This document shows, piece by piece, positions 1 to 5,712 of a DNA stretch of 7,158 bases. Both the position numbers and the translations under genes were made by a program. The notes under the pieces are model-generated. The model was given only the letters and a program-made list of their open reading frames with translations, was not told where the DNA came from and ran no database searches. The stretch is from Clostridia bacterium. Its GTDB lineage: Bacteria; Bacillota; Clostridia; Oscillospirales; CAG-382. The DNA is taken from the NCBI GenBank assembly GCA_017613815.1, contig JAGADB010000104.1, positions 1-7,158 of the forward strand. The letters run 5' to 3'. Numbering within the stretch: the first letter of the stretch is position 1; each line of letters opens with the position of its first letter.

Positions 1-76
1 AAAGGACGGCAAGGAACAGAACCGCTTAATCGGCTACCGCGAATATGACGCTTTAAAGGAATTTGCGGCGGACTAA
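1..76 (+). CDS. 3' end of a thioredoxin-like protein (partial)
   Basis: Only the last 24 codons are visible, read from base 2 and ending in TAA at 74-76. The fragment ends KDGKEQNRLIGYREYDALKE followed by FAAD. A pattern of charged turn (DGKE), then a strand with xRLIGY, then a C-terminal helix with LKEF is what the last beta-hairpin and helix of thioredoxin-fold proteins look like, where the text is typically F-x-x-G-x-x-V-x-x-x-x-G followed by an amphipathic helix. The active-site CxxC would lie outside the window, so the fold assignment rests on this tail alone. The gene converges on rsmA with a 55-base AT-rich gap that contains no clear GC-rich terminator. It could instead be another small alpha/beta protein. 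Confidence 0.5.
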   Translation, partial: KDGKEQNRLIGYREYDALKEFAAD

Positions 77-131
77 AGGGCTTTAAATAAAAAAATAACG
101 TATTTTCAGTGATTTTTTTGTTTTTTATTTT

Positions 132-1004
132 TTACGGCAGAAGCTTTTCGGAGAGCTTTACGAACTGCTCCGTGCTCAGCTCCTCGCCCCTTACGTTTTC
201 CGGAACGCCGAGGGTTTCCTTTATTATTATCTTCAATTCCTCTTTATCGCATCCGAGTGCGGAGGAAAGCGCGTTGACGAGGGTTTTTCTCCTCACCGAA
301 AACGCGGCTTTTATGACCTTTCCCGCTTTTTCTACCTGTTCTTTCGTATATTTCGGCGGATTATGCATGGAAATTCTGATAACGGCGCTGTCAACCTTGG
401 GTTTCGGGAAAAAACATCCGGCGGGCACGGTAAAAAGGCGTTTTACGCTTCCGTAGAGGTTCAAAGACGCGGTGATGCTTCCGTATTCGGCGCTTTTTTC
501 CTTTGCGCAGAGGCGGGACGCCATTTCCTTTTGCACCATAACGGTGATGAAGTCGAATTTTCCGTAGGTTTCGACGAGCTTCATAATTATCGGCGTGGTT
601 ATGTAGTACGGCAGGTTTGCGCACACCGAAACGGGCAGTTTTTCCCCGTTTTTATCAATTCTTTCGGCTTCGAGAAGCGTTTCAAGGTCGGTTTTCATTA
701 TATCGCCGAACACGACCTTTACGTTTCCGCAGTCCGCAAGCGTTTCGGAAAGCACGTCTTTCAAGTTTTCGTCTATCTCGACGGCGAGCACCTTTTGAAA
801 CCTTTCCGAAAGCTCCTTTGTGAGTATTCCCGCGCCGGGTCCGATTTCGAGCACGAGGGCGGGAATTTTCTCCCCCTCTTTTGTCTCAAAGCCGTATTCG
901 GTACATTCCGACGCTATTCTTCTCGGGATTTTTACGTCCCGGAGGAAGTTTTGTCCGTATTTTTTCTGAAAAATGAAGCCGTGTCTGCTTAATATTTCCG
1001 ACAT
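132..1004 (-). CDS. rsmA: 16S rRNA (adenine(1518)-N(6)/adenine(1519)-N(6))-dimethyltransferase RsmA (KsgA)
   Basis: This enzyme uses S-adenosylmethionine to dimethylate two adjacent adenines in the loop of helix 45 at the 3' end of 16S rRNA, a late step of small-subunit maturation in the cytoplasm. The 290-residue reading contains the family motifs in order: QNFL near residues 18-21, the SAM-binding loop EIGPGAGILT at about 53-62, the acidic VEID that contacts the ribose at 75-78, GDI at 100-102, the catalytic NLPY at 130-133, PKPKVDSAV at about 200-208, and SVRRKTL at about 236-242 in the C-terminal rRNA-binding part. Length is normal for the family. The frame is open upstream to an ATG at 1055, but the ATG at 1004 is preferred because GAGGG lies 4 bases before it and the protein then begins MSEILSRHGF, close to usual. 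It lies downstream of the oppA-like gene on the same strand, with a hairpin between them. I see no convincing promoter of its own. Confidence 0.96.
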   Translation of the reverse strand: MSEILSRHGFIFQKKYGQNFLRDVKIPRRIASECTEYGFETKEGEKIPALVLEIGPGAGILTKELSERFQKVLAVEIDENLKDVLSETLADCGNVKVVFGDIMKTDLETLLEAERIDKNGEKLPVSVCANLPYYITTPIIMKLVETYGKFDFITVMVQKEMASRLCAKEKSAEYGSITASLNLYGSVKRLFTVPAGCFFPKPKVDSAVIRISMHNPPKYTKEQVEKAGKVIKAAFSVRRKTLVNALSSALGCDKEELKIIIKETLGVPENVRGEELSTEQFVKLSEKLLP

Positions 1005-1008
1005 TTTG

Positions 1009-1013
1009 CCCTC
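1009..1013 (-). promoter_or_regulatory. Ribosome binding site deciding the rsmA start
   Basis: On the minus strand GAGGG is followed by CAAA and then the ATG at 1004-1002. No comparable site precedes the upstream in-frame ATG at 1055, which instead falls at the edge of the intergenic hairpin. This supports the shorter 290-residue RsmA. Confidence 0.75.
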
Positions 1014-1052
1014 TTTTTGCTGTGATTTGCAAAATTTCTTTCCATACAAAAT

Positions 1053-1073
1053 CATACCTGTAAACCAGGTATG
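1053..1073 (-). terminator. Perfect 8-bp hairpin between the oppA-like gene and rsmA; possible weak terminator or attenuator
   Basis: CATACCTG at 1053-1060 and CAGGTATG at 1066-1073 are perfect inverted repeats around a 5-base loop. On the minus strand the hairpin lies 20 bases past the oppA-like stop codon, is preceded by an A-rich stretch and is followed by only ATTTTG, a poor U-tract. On the plus strand the same hairpin is followed by a good T-rich tract (TTTTTATTTTATTT). It could let some transcription pass into rsmA, act on antisense RNA, or be a protein-binding palindrome. The structure is seen directly; the role is inferred. Confidence 0.45.
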
Positions 1074-1093
1074 TTTTTATTTTATTTAAGTTT

Positions 1094-2845
1094 TTATTCG
1101 GCGGGAAGATATTTTCTGTAATTATTCTGCTTGGTTTTCGTGAATATCTTTGCTCCGAAGAAGTCGGTCTTTATATTCTTGAGCTCCTTGCTTGCGTAAA
1201 CGTCGGCGTTATTGAAGAGCGGAATTACCGGGGAGTCTTCTATAAGCTTCTTTTCCGCCTCGTGCATTGCGTTTGCGCGGTCCTTTATGTTGGAAGCGTA
1301 AACTATCGCGTCGCAGATTACGTCGTATTCCTCGCTGTCATATCCCGTGATATTGAGTTTGGTATACTTTTCTCCGCTCTCGACGTCGTATTTTCCGCCC
1401 GTGTACTTCTTTGAAAATCCAACGAGCATGGAGTATGCGTCGGGAGTTAAGCACTGGAAGTCAAGAGCGATTATCTTTGCGTCGCCGGTTGCGAATGCCG
1501 ATTTTTCCGACGCTATCGCGTAGAAGTATTTGGAGTTCTTTCCCGAAAGGGTAACGGAAAATCCGAGGTCCTTCCACACGCTCTTTGCGTATTCGGCGAT
1601 TTCCGCCTCGTACGCTCTGTCCTTATTGTATTCCAGCGTGAACGAGCCGCCCTTAACTCCCGCTTCTTCAAGGAGTTCCTTTGCCTTTTCAACGTCTCCT
1701 TTGGGTGAAAACATATTGCCGGCTTCCTTACGGAATTCCGTCTTCTTTACGGTATCTTCAACGTTGAAAGGAACAATGCCCTCAGCCGCCTTTGTCTTTC
1801 TTCCGGTGAGCGAGTTTATATGTTCTCTGTCAAGCGCTATCGACAGCGCCTGTCTTACCTTTGCGTCGGAAAAGAGTCTGCTCGTCGTGTCGAAGAAGTA
1901 GGTATATACCGACGGAACGAGTGTGCTCTGCGTTTTGCCCGCTTTACCAAGCGTTTCGGAACTTGCTTCGCTCAAATTTATGTAGAATATTTCGCCGTTT
2001 AAAAATCTGTCTATCTGGTCGTCGGCAAGAGCGCCTTCCGAATAAGCGGTTATGAGCTGATACGGCTTTACGACTTTATCTACGGGGTTTTCCTTTACTT
2101 CACTTACGTTTTCGTAATGGAGGTTTCTCTCAAGGACGATTTCGTTTTCGGTTATGTTCTTATATTTGAAAGCGCCGTTTGTGAGCGGGATAACCTTTGT
2201 CGAAGAGGTCTGCCACGAATATTCGCTGTACTCGTCGTTATCGAACTTGCCCGCGTTTTCCTCTCTTAAAGGCACGAGCGCGGGGCTCGCAAGTCTGCGG
2301 ATGAAGTATTCTATATTGGTGAAGTCCTTTTCGAAGGTTATCTGGAGAACGTTATCCTTTATTGCGCATACGCCGAGGTCGTTTATCGAGCATTCGCCCT
2401 CTTTTACCTTGCGTGCGTTCTTTATCGGGTACAGAAGCGGCGCCGCCGGGTTATCGGCTTCGCTCGAAAGTATTCTCGACCACGCGTAAACGAAGTCCTC
2501 CGCGTCAACCGCGATTCCGTCGCTCCACTTGGTATTTTTAAGCGCTATTTCGAGCTTCATCGAATCGTCTCTCACGTCGGCGTAGTATTTATAGTCGGCG
2601 GCAACTCCTTTTTGAAGTTTGCCTTTTTGGTCGATTGTAAAAAGTCCCTCGTAGAGAAGTCCGAAAAGCTTTGCGTTATCCGCCGAGCCGTAAGCCGCCG
2701 CCGTCGGGTCGAGGTTTGCCGGGAACGACGAAAGATACATCTGTATTACGGCTCCCTTGTCTTCGGAGCTCTTTCCGCAGCCCGTAAGAAGCAGAGCGGA
2801 GCATATCATAATTATTGCAAGCACGAGTGCCGACGCTTTTTTCAT
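1094..2845 (-). CDS. Oligopeptide ABC transporter substrate-binding lipoprotein (SBP family 5, OppA-like)
   Basis: An extracytoplasmic, membrane-anchored receptor that captures a ligand, most likely an oligopeptide, and hands it to an ABC importer. From the ATG at 2845 the 583-residue protein begins with a bacterial lipoprotein signal: MKK, a hydrophobic stretch, then the lipobox LLTGC with the lipidated cysteine at residue 23. Family 5 landmarks follow: the segment FVYAWSRILSS with LLYPIKNA, the strand LTNGAFKYKNITENEIVLER, the signature SDAKVRQALSIALDREHI, and a C-terminal SPVIPLFNNADVY. Length fits OppA-type proteins. An in-frame ATG at 2866 would add seven residues (MKGRLRV) but has no ribosome site before it; the chosen start has AAAGG 13 bases upstream, so the exact start is uncertain. 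No permease or ATPase gene is adjacent, so the receptor is an orphan here. The ligand cannot be told from the sequence. Confidence 0.9.
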   Translation of the reverse strand: MKKASALVLAIIMICSALLLTGCGKSSEDKGAVIQMYLSSFPANLDPTAAAYGSADNAKLFGLLYEGLFTIDQKGKLQKGVAADYKYYADVRDDSMKLEIALKNTKWSDGIAVDAEDFVYAWSRILSSEADNPAAPLLYPIKNARKVKEGECSINDLGVCAIKDNVLQITFEKDFTNIEYFIRRLASPALVPLREENAGKFDNDEYSEYSWQTSSTKVIPLTNGAFKYKNITENEIVLERNLHYENVSEVKENPVDKVVKPYQLITAYSEGALADDQIDRFLNGEIFYINLSEASSETLGKAGKTQSTLVPSVYTYFFDTTSRLFSDAKVRQALSIALDREHINSLTGRKTKAAEGIVPFNVEDTVKKTEFRKEAGNMFSPKGDVEKAKELLEEAGVKGGSFTLEYNKDRAYEAEIAEYAKSVWKDLGFSVTLSGKNSKYFYAIASEKSAFATGDAKIIALDFQCLTPDAYSMLVGFSKKYTGGKYDVESGEKYTKLNITGYDSEEYDVICDAIVYASNIKDRANAMHEAEKKLIEDSPVIPLFNNADVYASKELKNIKTDFFGAKIFTKTKQNNYRKYLPAE

Positions 2846-2897
2846 AACTCTTAATCTACCTTTCATATTGCATATAAACCATTAAATTTCAAACTAT

Positions 2898-2926
2898 ATT
2901 ATAACATCACAATAGTGTTTTAGCAA
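2898..2926 (-). promoter_or_regulatory. Sigma-A-type promoter of the oppA-like gene
   Basis: On the minus strand TTGCTA (2926-2921, four of six consensus bases) is followed after exactly 17 bases by a perfect TATAAT (2903-2898). Transcription would start near 2891, giving a leader of about 45 bases before the preferred start at 2845. The promoter sits in an AT-rich spacer between divergent genes. Confidence 0.75.
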
Positions 2927-2983
2927 TTAATTTTTATATTTTTTTATCACTTTTTTCAATATGCACAATTTTGCGCGCTTTTT

Positions 2984-3011
2984 TTGTGTCTGTTGCACAA
3001 AATCGTATTAT
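2984..3011 (+). promoter_or_regulatory. Possible promoter of the S1-domain gene
   Basis: TTGTGT at 2984-2989 and TATTAT at 3006-3011 are 16 bases apart. The -10 matches five of six consensus bases but the -35 only about three. It lies about 80 bases before the S1 start, in the right place for a gene that must have its own promoter because its upstream neighbour is divergent. Weak evidence. Confidence 0.3.
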
Positions 3012-3077
3012 ACCGCTTTACGCGGTCATATATGCGTATGCGCGGGAATATGATTAAACGACCGAATTTCGTAAAAC

Positions 3078-3082
3078 GGAGG
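3078..3082 (+). promoter_or_regulatory. Strong ribosome binding site of the S1-domain gene
   Basis: GGAGG lies 7 bases before the ATG at 3090. This is an ideal Shine-Dalgarno site and fixes the start of the protein. Confidence 0.85.
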
Positions 3083-3089
3083 AATTGAA

Positions 3090-4031
3090 ATGACAGAAAA
3101 ATACAGGCCTGAGGGCTGTCTTGCGGAAAAACCCGAAATGAAGGAGCAGATTTCGAGTCTTGCATGTCTGGAATACGCTTTGAGCGCGGGCGCTATCTTG
3201 GAATCGACGGCGGTTTTATGCGACGCGAAGCACAATCTCATAGTCGAGCTCGGAAAATACAAGGGAATAATTCCGCGCGCCGAGGCGTCTTACAGCATTG
3301 ACGGCAGCGAGACGCGGGACATCGCGATAATAACCCGCGTGGGAAAGCCGGTCTGCTTCAAGGTTCTGTCGGTAGACAAATCCTCCGACGAGCCGCTCAT
3401 CCTACTCTCGAGGCGGGAGGCGCAGGCGGAGTGCTTTGAAAACTACGTGTCAAAGCTATCTCCCGGCGACGTTATAGACGCGCGGGTTACCCACATAGAG
3501 TCGTTCGGCTGTTTCTGCGACGTGGGCTGCGGAATAATCTCGCTGCTTCCCGTCGACTGCATTTCGGTTTCCCGTATTTCCAACCCGAAAGAGCGCTTTT
3601 GCAGCGGGGATCTGATAAAGTGCGCCGTAAAGACAAACGACCGCACGACGGGGAGAATTTCCCTCACCCACAAGGAGCTTCTCGGCACGTGGGAGGAGAA
3701 CGCCTCTTTGTTTTCCCCGGGCGAAACGGCGGCGGGAATTATAAGAAGCATTGAGCCGTACGGCATTTTCGTCGAGCTCATGCCAAATCTTGCCGGCCTT
3801 GCCGAGTGGTGCGAGGGCGCGGAGACGGGGCACGCCGCGGCGGTATACATAAAGAGCATAGTGCCGTCTAAAATGAAGATCAAGCTTGTGATAATAGACA
3901 GCAACGTGCCTCCGGCGACGGTTTTGAAAAAGCCGGAATACGTTATAGATTCGGGGCGCATCGAAAAGTGGGTTTATTCGCCGCCGGGATGCGAGAAGTA
4001 CATTTATACGGATTTTACGGAAGAAACGTAA
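3090..4031 (+). CDS. S1 RNA-binding domain protein with three divergent S1-like repeats
   Basis: A 313-residue protein with what reads as three successive S1 (OB-fold) RNA-binding repeats. Repeat 1 is about 33-110, with a strand-rich core containing IVELGKYKGIIPRAEAS and ending in LILLSRREA. Repeat 2 is about 123-196, with the classic order SPGDVIDARVTHIESFGCFC, a short GIISLLPVDCIS and the closing GRISLTHKELLGTW. Repeat 3 is about 207-271, with SPGETAAGIIRSIEPYGIFV and LAGLAEW. Closing phrases such as ISLTHKELLGTW and the spacing between repeats resemble ribosomal protein S1. The protein is shorter than the four- to six-repeat S1 of proteobacteria; short S1-like proteins are common in Clostridia and are often annotated as ribosomal protein S1. 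It probably binds mRNA, perhaps on the ribosome, in the cytoplasm. The acidic tail (residues 286-313) matches nothing I recognise. The gene stands alone between divergent oppA and convergent RNHCP, so context gives little help. Confidence 0.82.
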   Translation: MTEKYRPEGCLAEKPEMKEQISSLACLEYALSAGAILESTAVLCDAKHNLIVELGKYKGIIPRAEASYSIDGSETRDIAIITRVGKPVCFKVLSVDKSSDEPLILLSRREAQAECFENYVSKLSPGDVIDARVTHIESFGCFCDVGCGIISLLPVDCISVSRISNPKERFCSGDLIKCAVKTNDRTTGRISLTHKELLGTWEENASLFSPGETAAGIIRSIEPYGIFVELMPNLAGLAEWCEGAETGHAAAVYIKSIVPSKMKIKLVIIDSNVPPATVLKKPEYVIDSGRIEKWVYSPPGCEKYIYTDFTEET

Positions 4032-4035
4032 AAGA

Positions 4036-4123
4036 GTTATGAATTCCGCTTGCGCGGAACGTTTTGAGCCCTGCGGGCGTTATGATCGGCTTTGCCGAGT
4101 TATGAGCGCTCCGCGCGTTTATT
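4036..4123. repeat. Array of four short perfect hairpins separated by a conserved 7-base linker
   Basis: Beginning 5 bases after the S1 stop codon, the linker GTTATGA (4036-4042) is followed by a hairpin TTCCGC-TTGC-GCGGAA (4044-4059). Then come linker GTTTTGA (4061-4067) and hairpin GCCC-TGC-GGGC (4068-4078), linker GTTATGA (4079-4085) and hairpin TCGGC-TTT-GCCGA (4086-4098), linker GTTATGA (4099-4105) and hairpin GCGC-TCC-GCGC (4106-4116), then a partial linker GTTTATT (4117-4123). The linkers are nearly identical while the stems are unrelated in sequence, yet all 19 stem pairs are Watson-Crick. Unit length is 18 to 25 bases. No coding sequence crosses it. It may be a species-specific intergenic repeat, or act in the 3' untranslated part of the S1 mRNA. 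I cannot assign it to a named repeat family. Confidence 0.8.
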
Positions 4124-4138
4124 TAAACATCTCAACTG

Positions 4139-4186
4139 AAAAAAACCGACTGAAAAAAGGTTTTCCTTAATTCAGTCGGTTTTTTC
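4139..4186. terminator. Strong bidirectional terminator between convergent S1 and RNHCP genes
   Basis: AAAAAACCGACTGAA at 4140-4154 pairs perfectly with TTCAGTCGGTTTTTT at 4171-4185. Inside, AAGG (4157-4160) and CCTT (4165-4168) pair around a TTTT loop, with two A-A mismatches on each side. The outer A/T pairs give a U-tract whichever strand is transcribed, so it ends both the S1 transcript and the dnaC-RNHCP transcript, whose stop codon lies 13 bases from the stem. Confidence 0.92.
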
Positions 4187-4198
4187 TTAAAAACTTTT

Positions 4199-4549
4199 TC
4201 AATATTTATCGTTTACGGTCAGTTTTATTATCAAATCCATATCGTCGTACTGCTCTTTTTCAAGCGTTGATTTAATCTCGTACAGCGCCGCCTTATTATT
4301 TCCGGTAAAGCCGCATTTTTCGCATTTCTGCGTTATTATATACCCTTTTTTCGCATCGGGGCGCGCAAAAACCGGTCTCATTATGCCGCCGCAGGAGCAA
4401 GCCCTGTCCCCCGGAAGAATATCGACGTGCTTTGAGCAAAGGCACTTCGGGCAGTGGTTTCTGCTGGTTTTGCCGAGCGGTTTAACTTCAAAGCCGCAGT
4501 TTTCGCAGACAAATCCGCTGTCGTTTTTCGTAAAGCGTTTTTGTTCCAT
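4199..4549 (-). CDS. RNHCP domain-containing zinc-binding protein
   Basis: A 116-residue protein carrying the phrase RNHCPKCLCSKHVD (residues 30-43) that names the RNHCP family (Pfam RNHCP domain). Cysteines come in four pairs: C15/C18 (CENCGF), C33/C36 (CPKC), C51/C53 (CSCGG) and C76/C79 (CEKCGF). They suggest two zinc ribbons, the first from pairs one and two, the second from pairs three and four. The remainder is basic at the front and acidic near the C-terminus (EKEQYDDMD). The molecular function of the family is not established to my knowledge; nucleic-acid binding is a reasonable guess from the ribbon folds. It starts 18 bases after the helicase-loader stop codon, with GGAG 11 bases before its ATG, so the two are almost surely on one transcript that ends at the terminator at 4139-4186. 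Membership of the family is firm; the role is not. Confidence 0.88.
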   Translation of the reverse strand: MEQKRFTKNDSGFVCENCGFEVKPLGKTSRNHCPKCLCSKHVDILPGDRACSCGGIMRPVFARPDAKKGYIITQKCEKCGFTGNNKAALYEIKSTLEKEQYDDMDLIIKLTVNDKY

Positions 4550-4567
4550 TTTACCGCGTTCTCCGTA

Positions 4568-5590
4568 TTATTTACGCTTTTTTGCGTTGTTTTCCTTTGC
4601 TTTTTTGAGCCGTATGTCTTCGCCGTAAAAGTTGAAGGTCCTGAAATTGCCGATAAGTCTTGAATTTATTCTGTCGTCGTACTGCTCCTTGAACGCCTTT
4701 GCGCCGTCAAGGTTGGTGTTTATAATCGTCGCTTTGCCCGAAATAATCCTGGTATTGAGGAGATTATACAGCACCTTTTGCGAAAAAGCGCTTTTGAGCT
4801 CGGTTCCGAGGTCGTCGATTATCAAAAGCGTTGCGTCCAAGTATCTTGCCGTTTCCAAAGACGCCGTCTCGTCTTTTGCAAACTTGCTCTTTTCGTAGAT
4901 ATGCATGATATTCTGCATTGTGTCGTAAACGACGTCGCAGCCCTTATCCAGCACGCCCTTTGCTATCGCCGTCGAAATATGCGTCTTTCCGAGTCCCGTT
5001 TTACCTACGAAGAGAAGGTTCTGCGCGCCGTCCTTCGATTTTCCGAAGTTCTTTACGTATTCCTTCGCCTCCGAAAGAACGTACGCCATATTGTCTCTCG
5101 GGCTTATGCCGTCTTTATCCTTTACGTCGGAATAGTAACCGAGGTCGAAGTTATCGAATCCCTGCTTTGAAAGCGCGTATCCGAGTCCCGACGATTCGTA
5201 GGCGCATTTTGCGAGCGCCTTTTTCATACAGGTGCACATTTTTATGCCGATATACCCCGTATCGCCGCATTTTTCGCAGGAATAGTTGATATCGAGATAG
5301 TTTTCGGGTTTGCCCTTTAATTTCAGTATCCTTTTTTTGTCGTCAAGAAGGTCGCGGCTCTCCTTTTCGAGCGCCTTTATTCTCTTTTCGAGCCCGTCTG
5401 TGCCTTTCAGCGCCTCGGCGTAGATTTTCATGCCCGTAAGTGAGAGTGCTTTGTCTATTTCTTCTAACTGCGGGCAGCTTTTATACATTTCTTCTTTTCT
5501 TGCTTCCGCCGTATTTACGGCGTTCTGTCTTCTTTTTGCGAGTTCGTCGACGACTTTTTCGACTGTCTGTCTTGAATAACTGTAACCCAT
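4568..5590 (-). CDS. DnaC/DnaI-like replicative helicase loader ATPase
   Basis: A cytoplasmic AAA+ ATPase of the DnaC/DnaI/IstB group, expected to load the DnaB-type helicase onto DNA at replication start or restart. With the start at 5590 the protein has 340 residues. An N-terminal helical part (about 1-95, charged and possibly coiled coil around 60-90) is followed by a four-cysteine zinc site (C105, C108, C119, C121; CEKCGDTGYIGIKMCTC), as found in DnaI. The ATPase domain has Walker A GKTGLGKTH at 196-204, Walker B LLIIDDLG at about 255-262, a sensor-1-like IINTN at 289-293, and an arginine in DDRINSRLIGNF near 305-316 typical of these ATPases. The tail is lysine-rich (KKAKENNAKKRK). The ATG at 5590 is chosen over the one at 5596 because GAGG lies 7 bases before it but only 1 base before the other. 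It is the first gene of a two-gene unit with the RNHCP gene. An IstB of an insertion sequence is unlikely: no transposase is near and the N-terminus is long. Confidence 0.88.
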   Translation of the reverse strand: MGYSYSRQTVEKVVDELAKRRQNAVNTAEARKEEMYKSCPQLEEIDKALSLTGMKIYAEALKGTDGLEKRIKALEKESRDLLDDKKRILKLKGKPENYLDINYSCEKCGDTGYIGIKMCTCMKKALAKCAYESSGLGYALSKQGFDNFDLGYYSDVKDKDGISPRDNMAYVLSEAKEYVKNFGKSKDGAQNLLFVGKTGLGKTHISTAIAKGVLDKGCDVVYDTMQNIMHIYEKSKFAKDETASLETARYLDATLLIIDDLGTELKSAFSQKVLYNLLNTRIISGKATIINTNLDGAKAFKEQYDDRINSRLIGNFRTFNFYGEDIRLKKAKENNAKKRK

Positions 5591-5597
5591 ATTCATT

Positions 5598-5601
5598 CCT
5601 C
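5598..5601 (-). promoter_or_regulatory. Ribosome binding site deciding the helicase-loader start
   Basis: GAGG on the minus strand stands 7 bases before the ATG at 5590-5588 and only 1 base before the in-frame ATG at 5596-5594. Spacing favours the downstream ATG, removing two residues (MN) from the longest reading. Confidence 0.7.
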
Positions 5602-5633
5602 ACTGCCGTTTTATTTGAAACGTCCTTAAAATT

Positions 5634-5662
5634 ATATTATCACAAATCAAATTCAAAGTCAA
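5634..5662 (-). promoter_or_regulatory. Promoter of the helicase loader-RNHCP operon
   Basis: On the minus strand TTGACT (5662-5657, five of six consensus bases) is followed after 17 bases by TAATAT (5639-5634), preceded by TG at the extended -10 position. An overlapping TATAAT three bases further on gives a 20-base spacer and is less likely. The -35 begins only 5 bases beyond the T-tract of the fhs terminator, so the operon is transcribed independently of fhs. Confidence 0.65.
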
Positions 5663-5667
5663 CAAAC

Positions 5668-5700
5668 AAAAAGCCGCCCTTTTTTACAAAAGGGCGGCTT
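5668..5700 (-). terminator. Rho-independent terminator of fhs
   Basis: AAGCCGCCCTTTT at 5671-5683 and AAAAGGGCGGCTT at 5688-5700 form a perfect 13-bp stem with a 4-base loop. On the minus strand the GC-rich core runs into TTTTTGTTTG. It begins 12 bases past the fhs stop codon. Flanking A/T pairs are shorter on the other side, so termination is expected mainly for the minus strand. Confidence 0.92.
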
Positions 5701-5712
5701 GAATTTAATTTA

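Noticed and set aside
89..119. Possible terminator AAAAAAAT ... ATTTTTTT between the thioredoxin-like gene and rsmA
   Set aside because: The stem has only A/T pairs and a 15-base loop, so it would be unstable. T-rich runs here could still help termination but I cannot support a feature.
363..992. A 209-codon plus-strand open frame opposite rsmA
   Set aside because: It lies wholly antisense to a gene with complete RsmA motifs, has no family resemblance and no good ribosome site; it is a shadow of the real gene.
1048..1079. A possible rsmA promoter using TTTACA or TATGAT within the intergenic hairpin
   Set aside because: TTTACA has no -10 at 16 to 18 bases, and TATGAT has no -35 at the proper distance.
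3019..3060. Short palindromes (CATATATG and GCG-rich repeats) before the S1 gene, checked as more copies of the mini-hairpin array
   Set aside because: They lack the GTTATGA linkers and the stem-loop spacing seen at 4036-4123.
3443..3961. A 172-codon minus-strand open frame opposite the S1 gene
   Set aside because: The plus frame has GGAGG at ideal spacing and S1 repeats; the minus frame shows only low-complexity serine/proline-rich text.
4568..5590. IstB-type transposition ATPase
   Set aside because: IstB and DnaC share the ATPase domain, but this protein has the DnaI-like zinc cluster and long N-terminus, and there is no IstA transposase or insertion-sequence end nearby.
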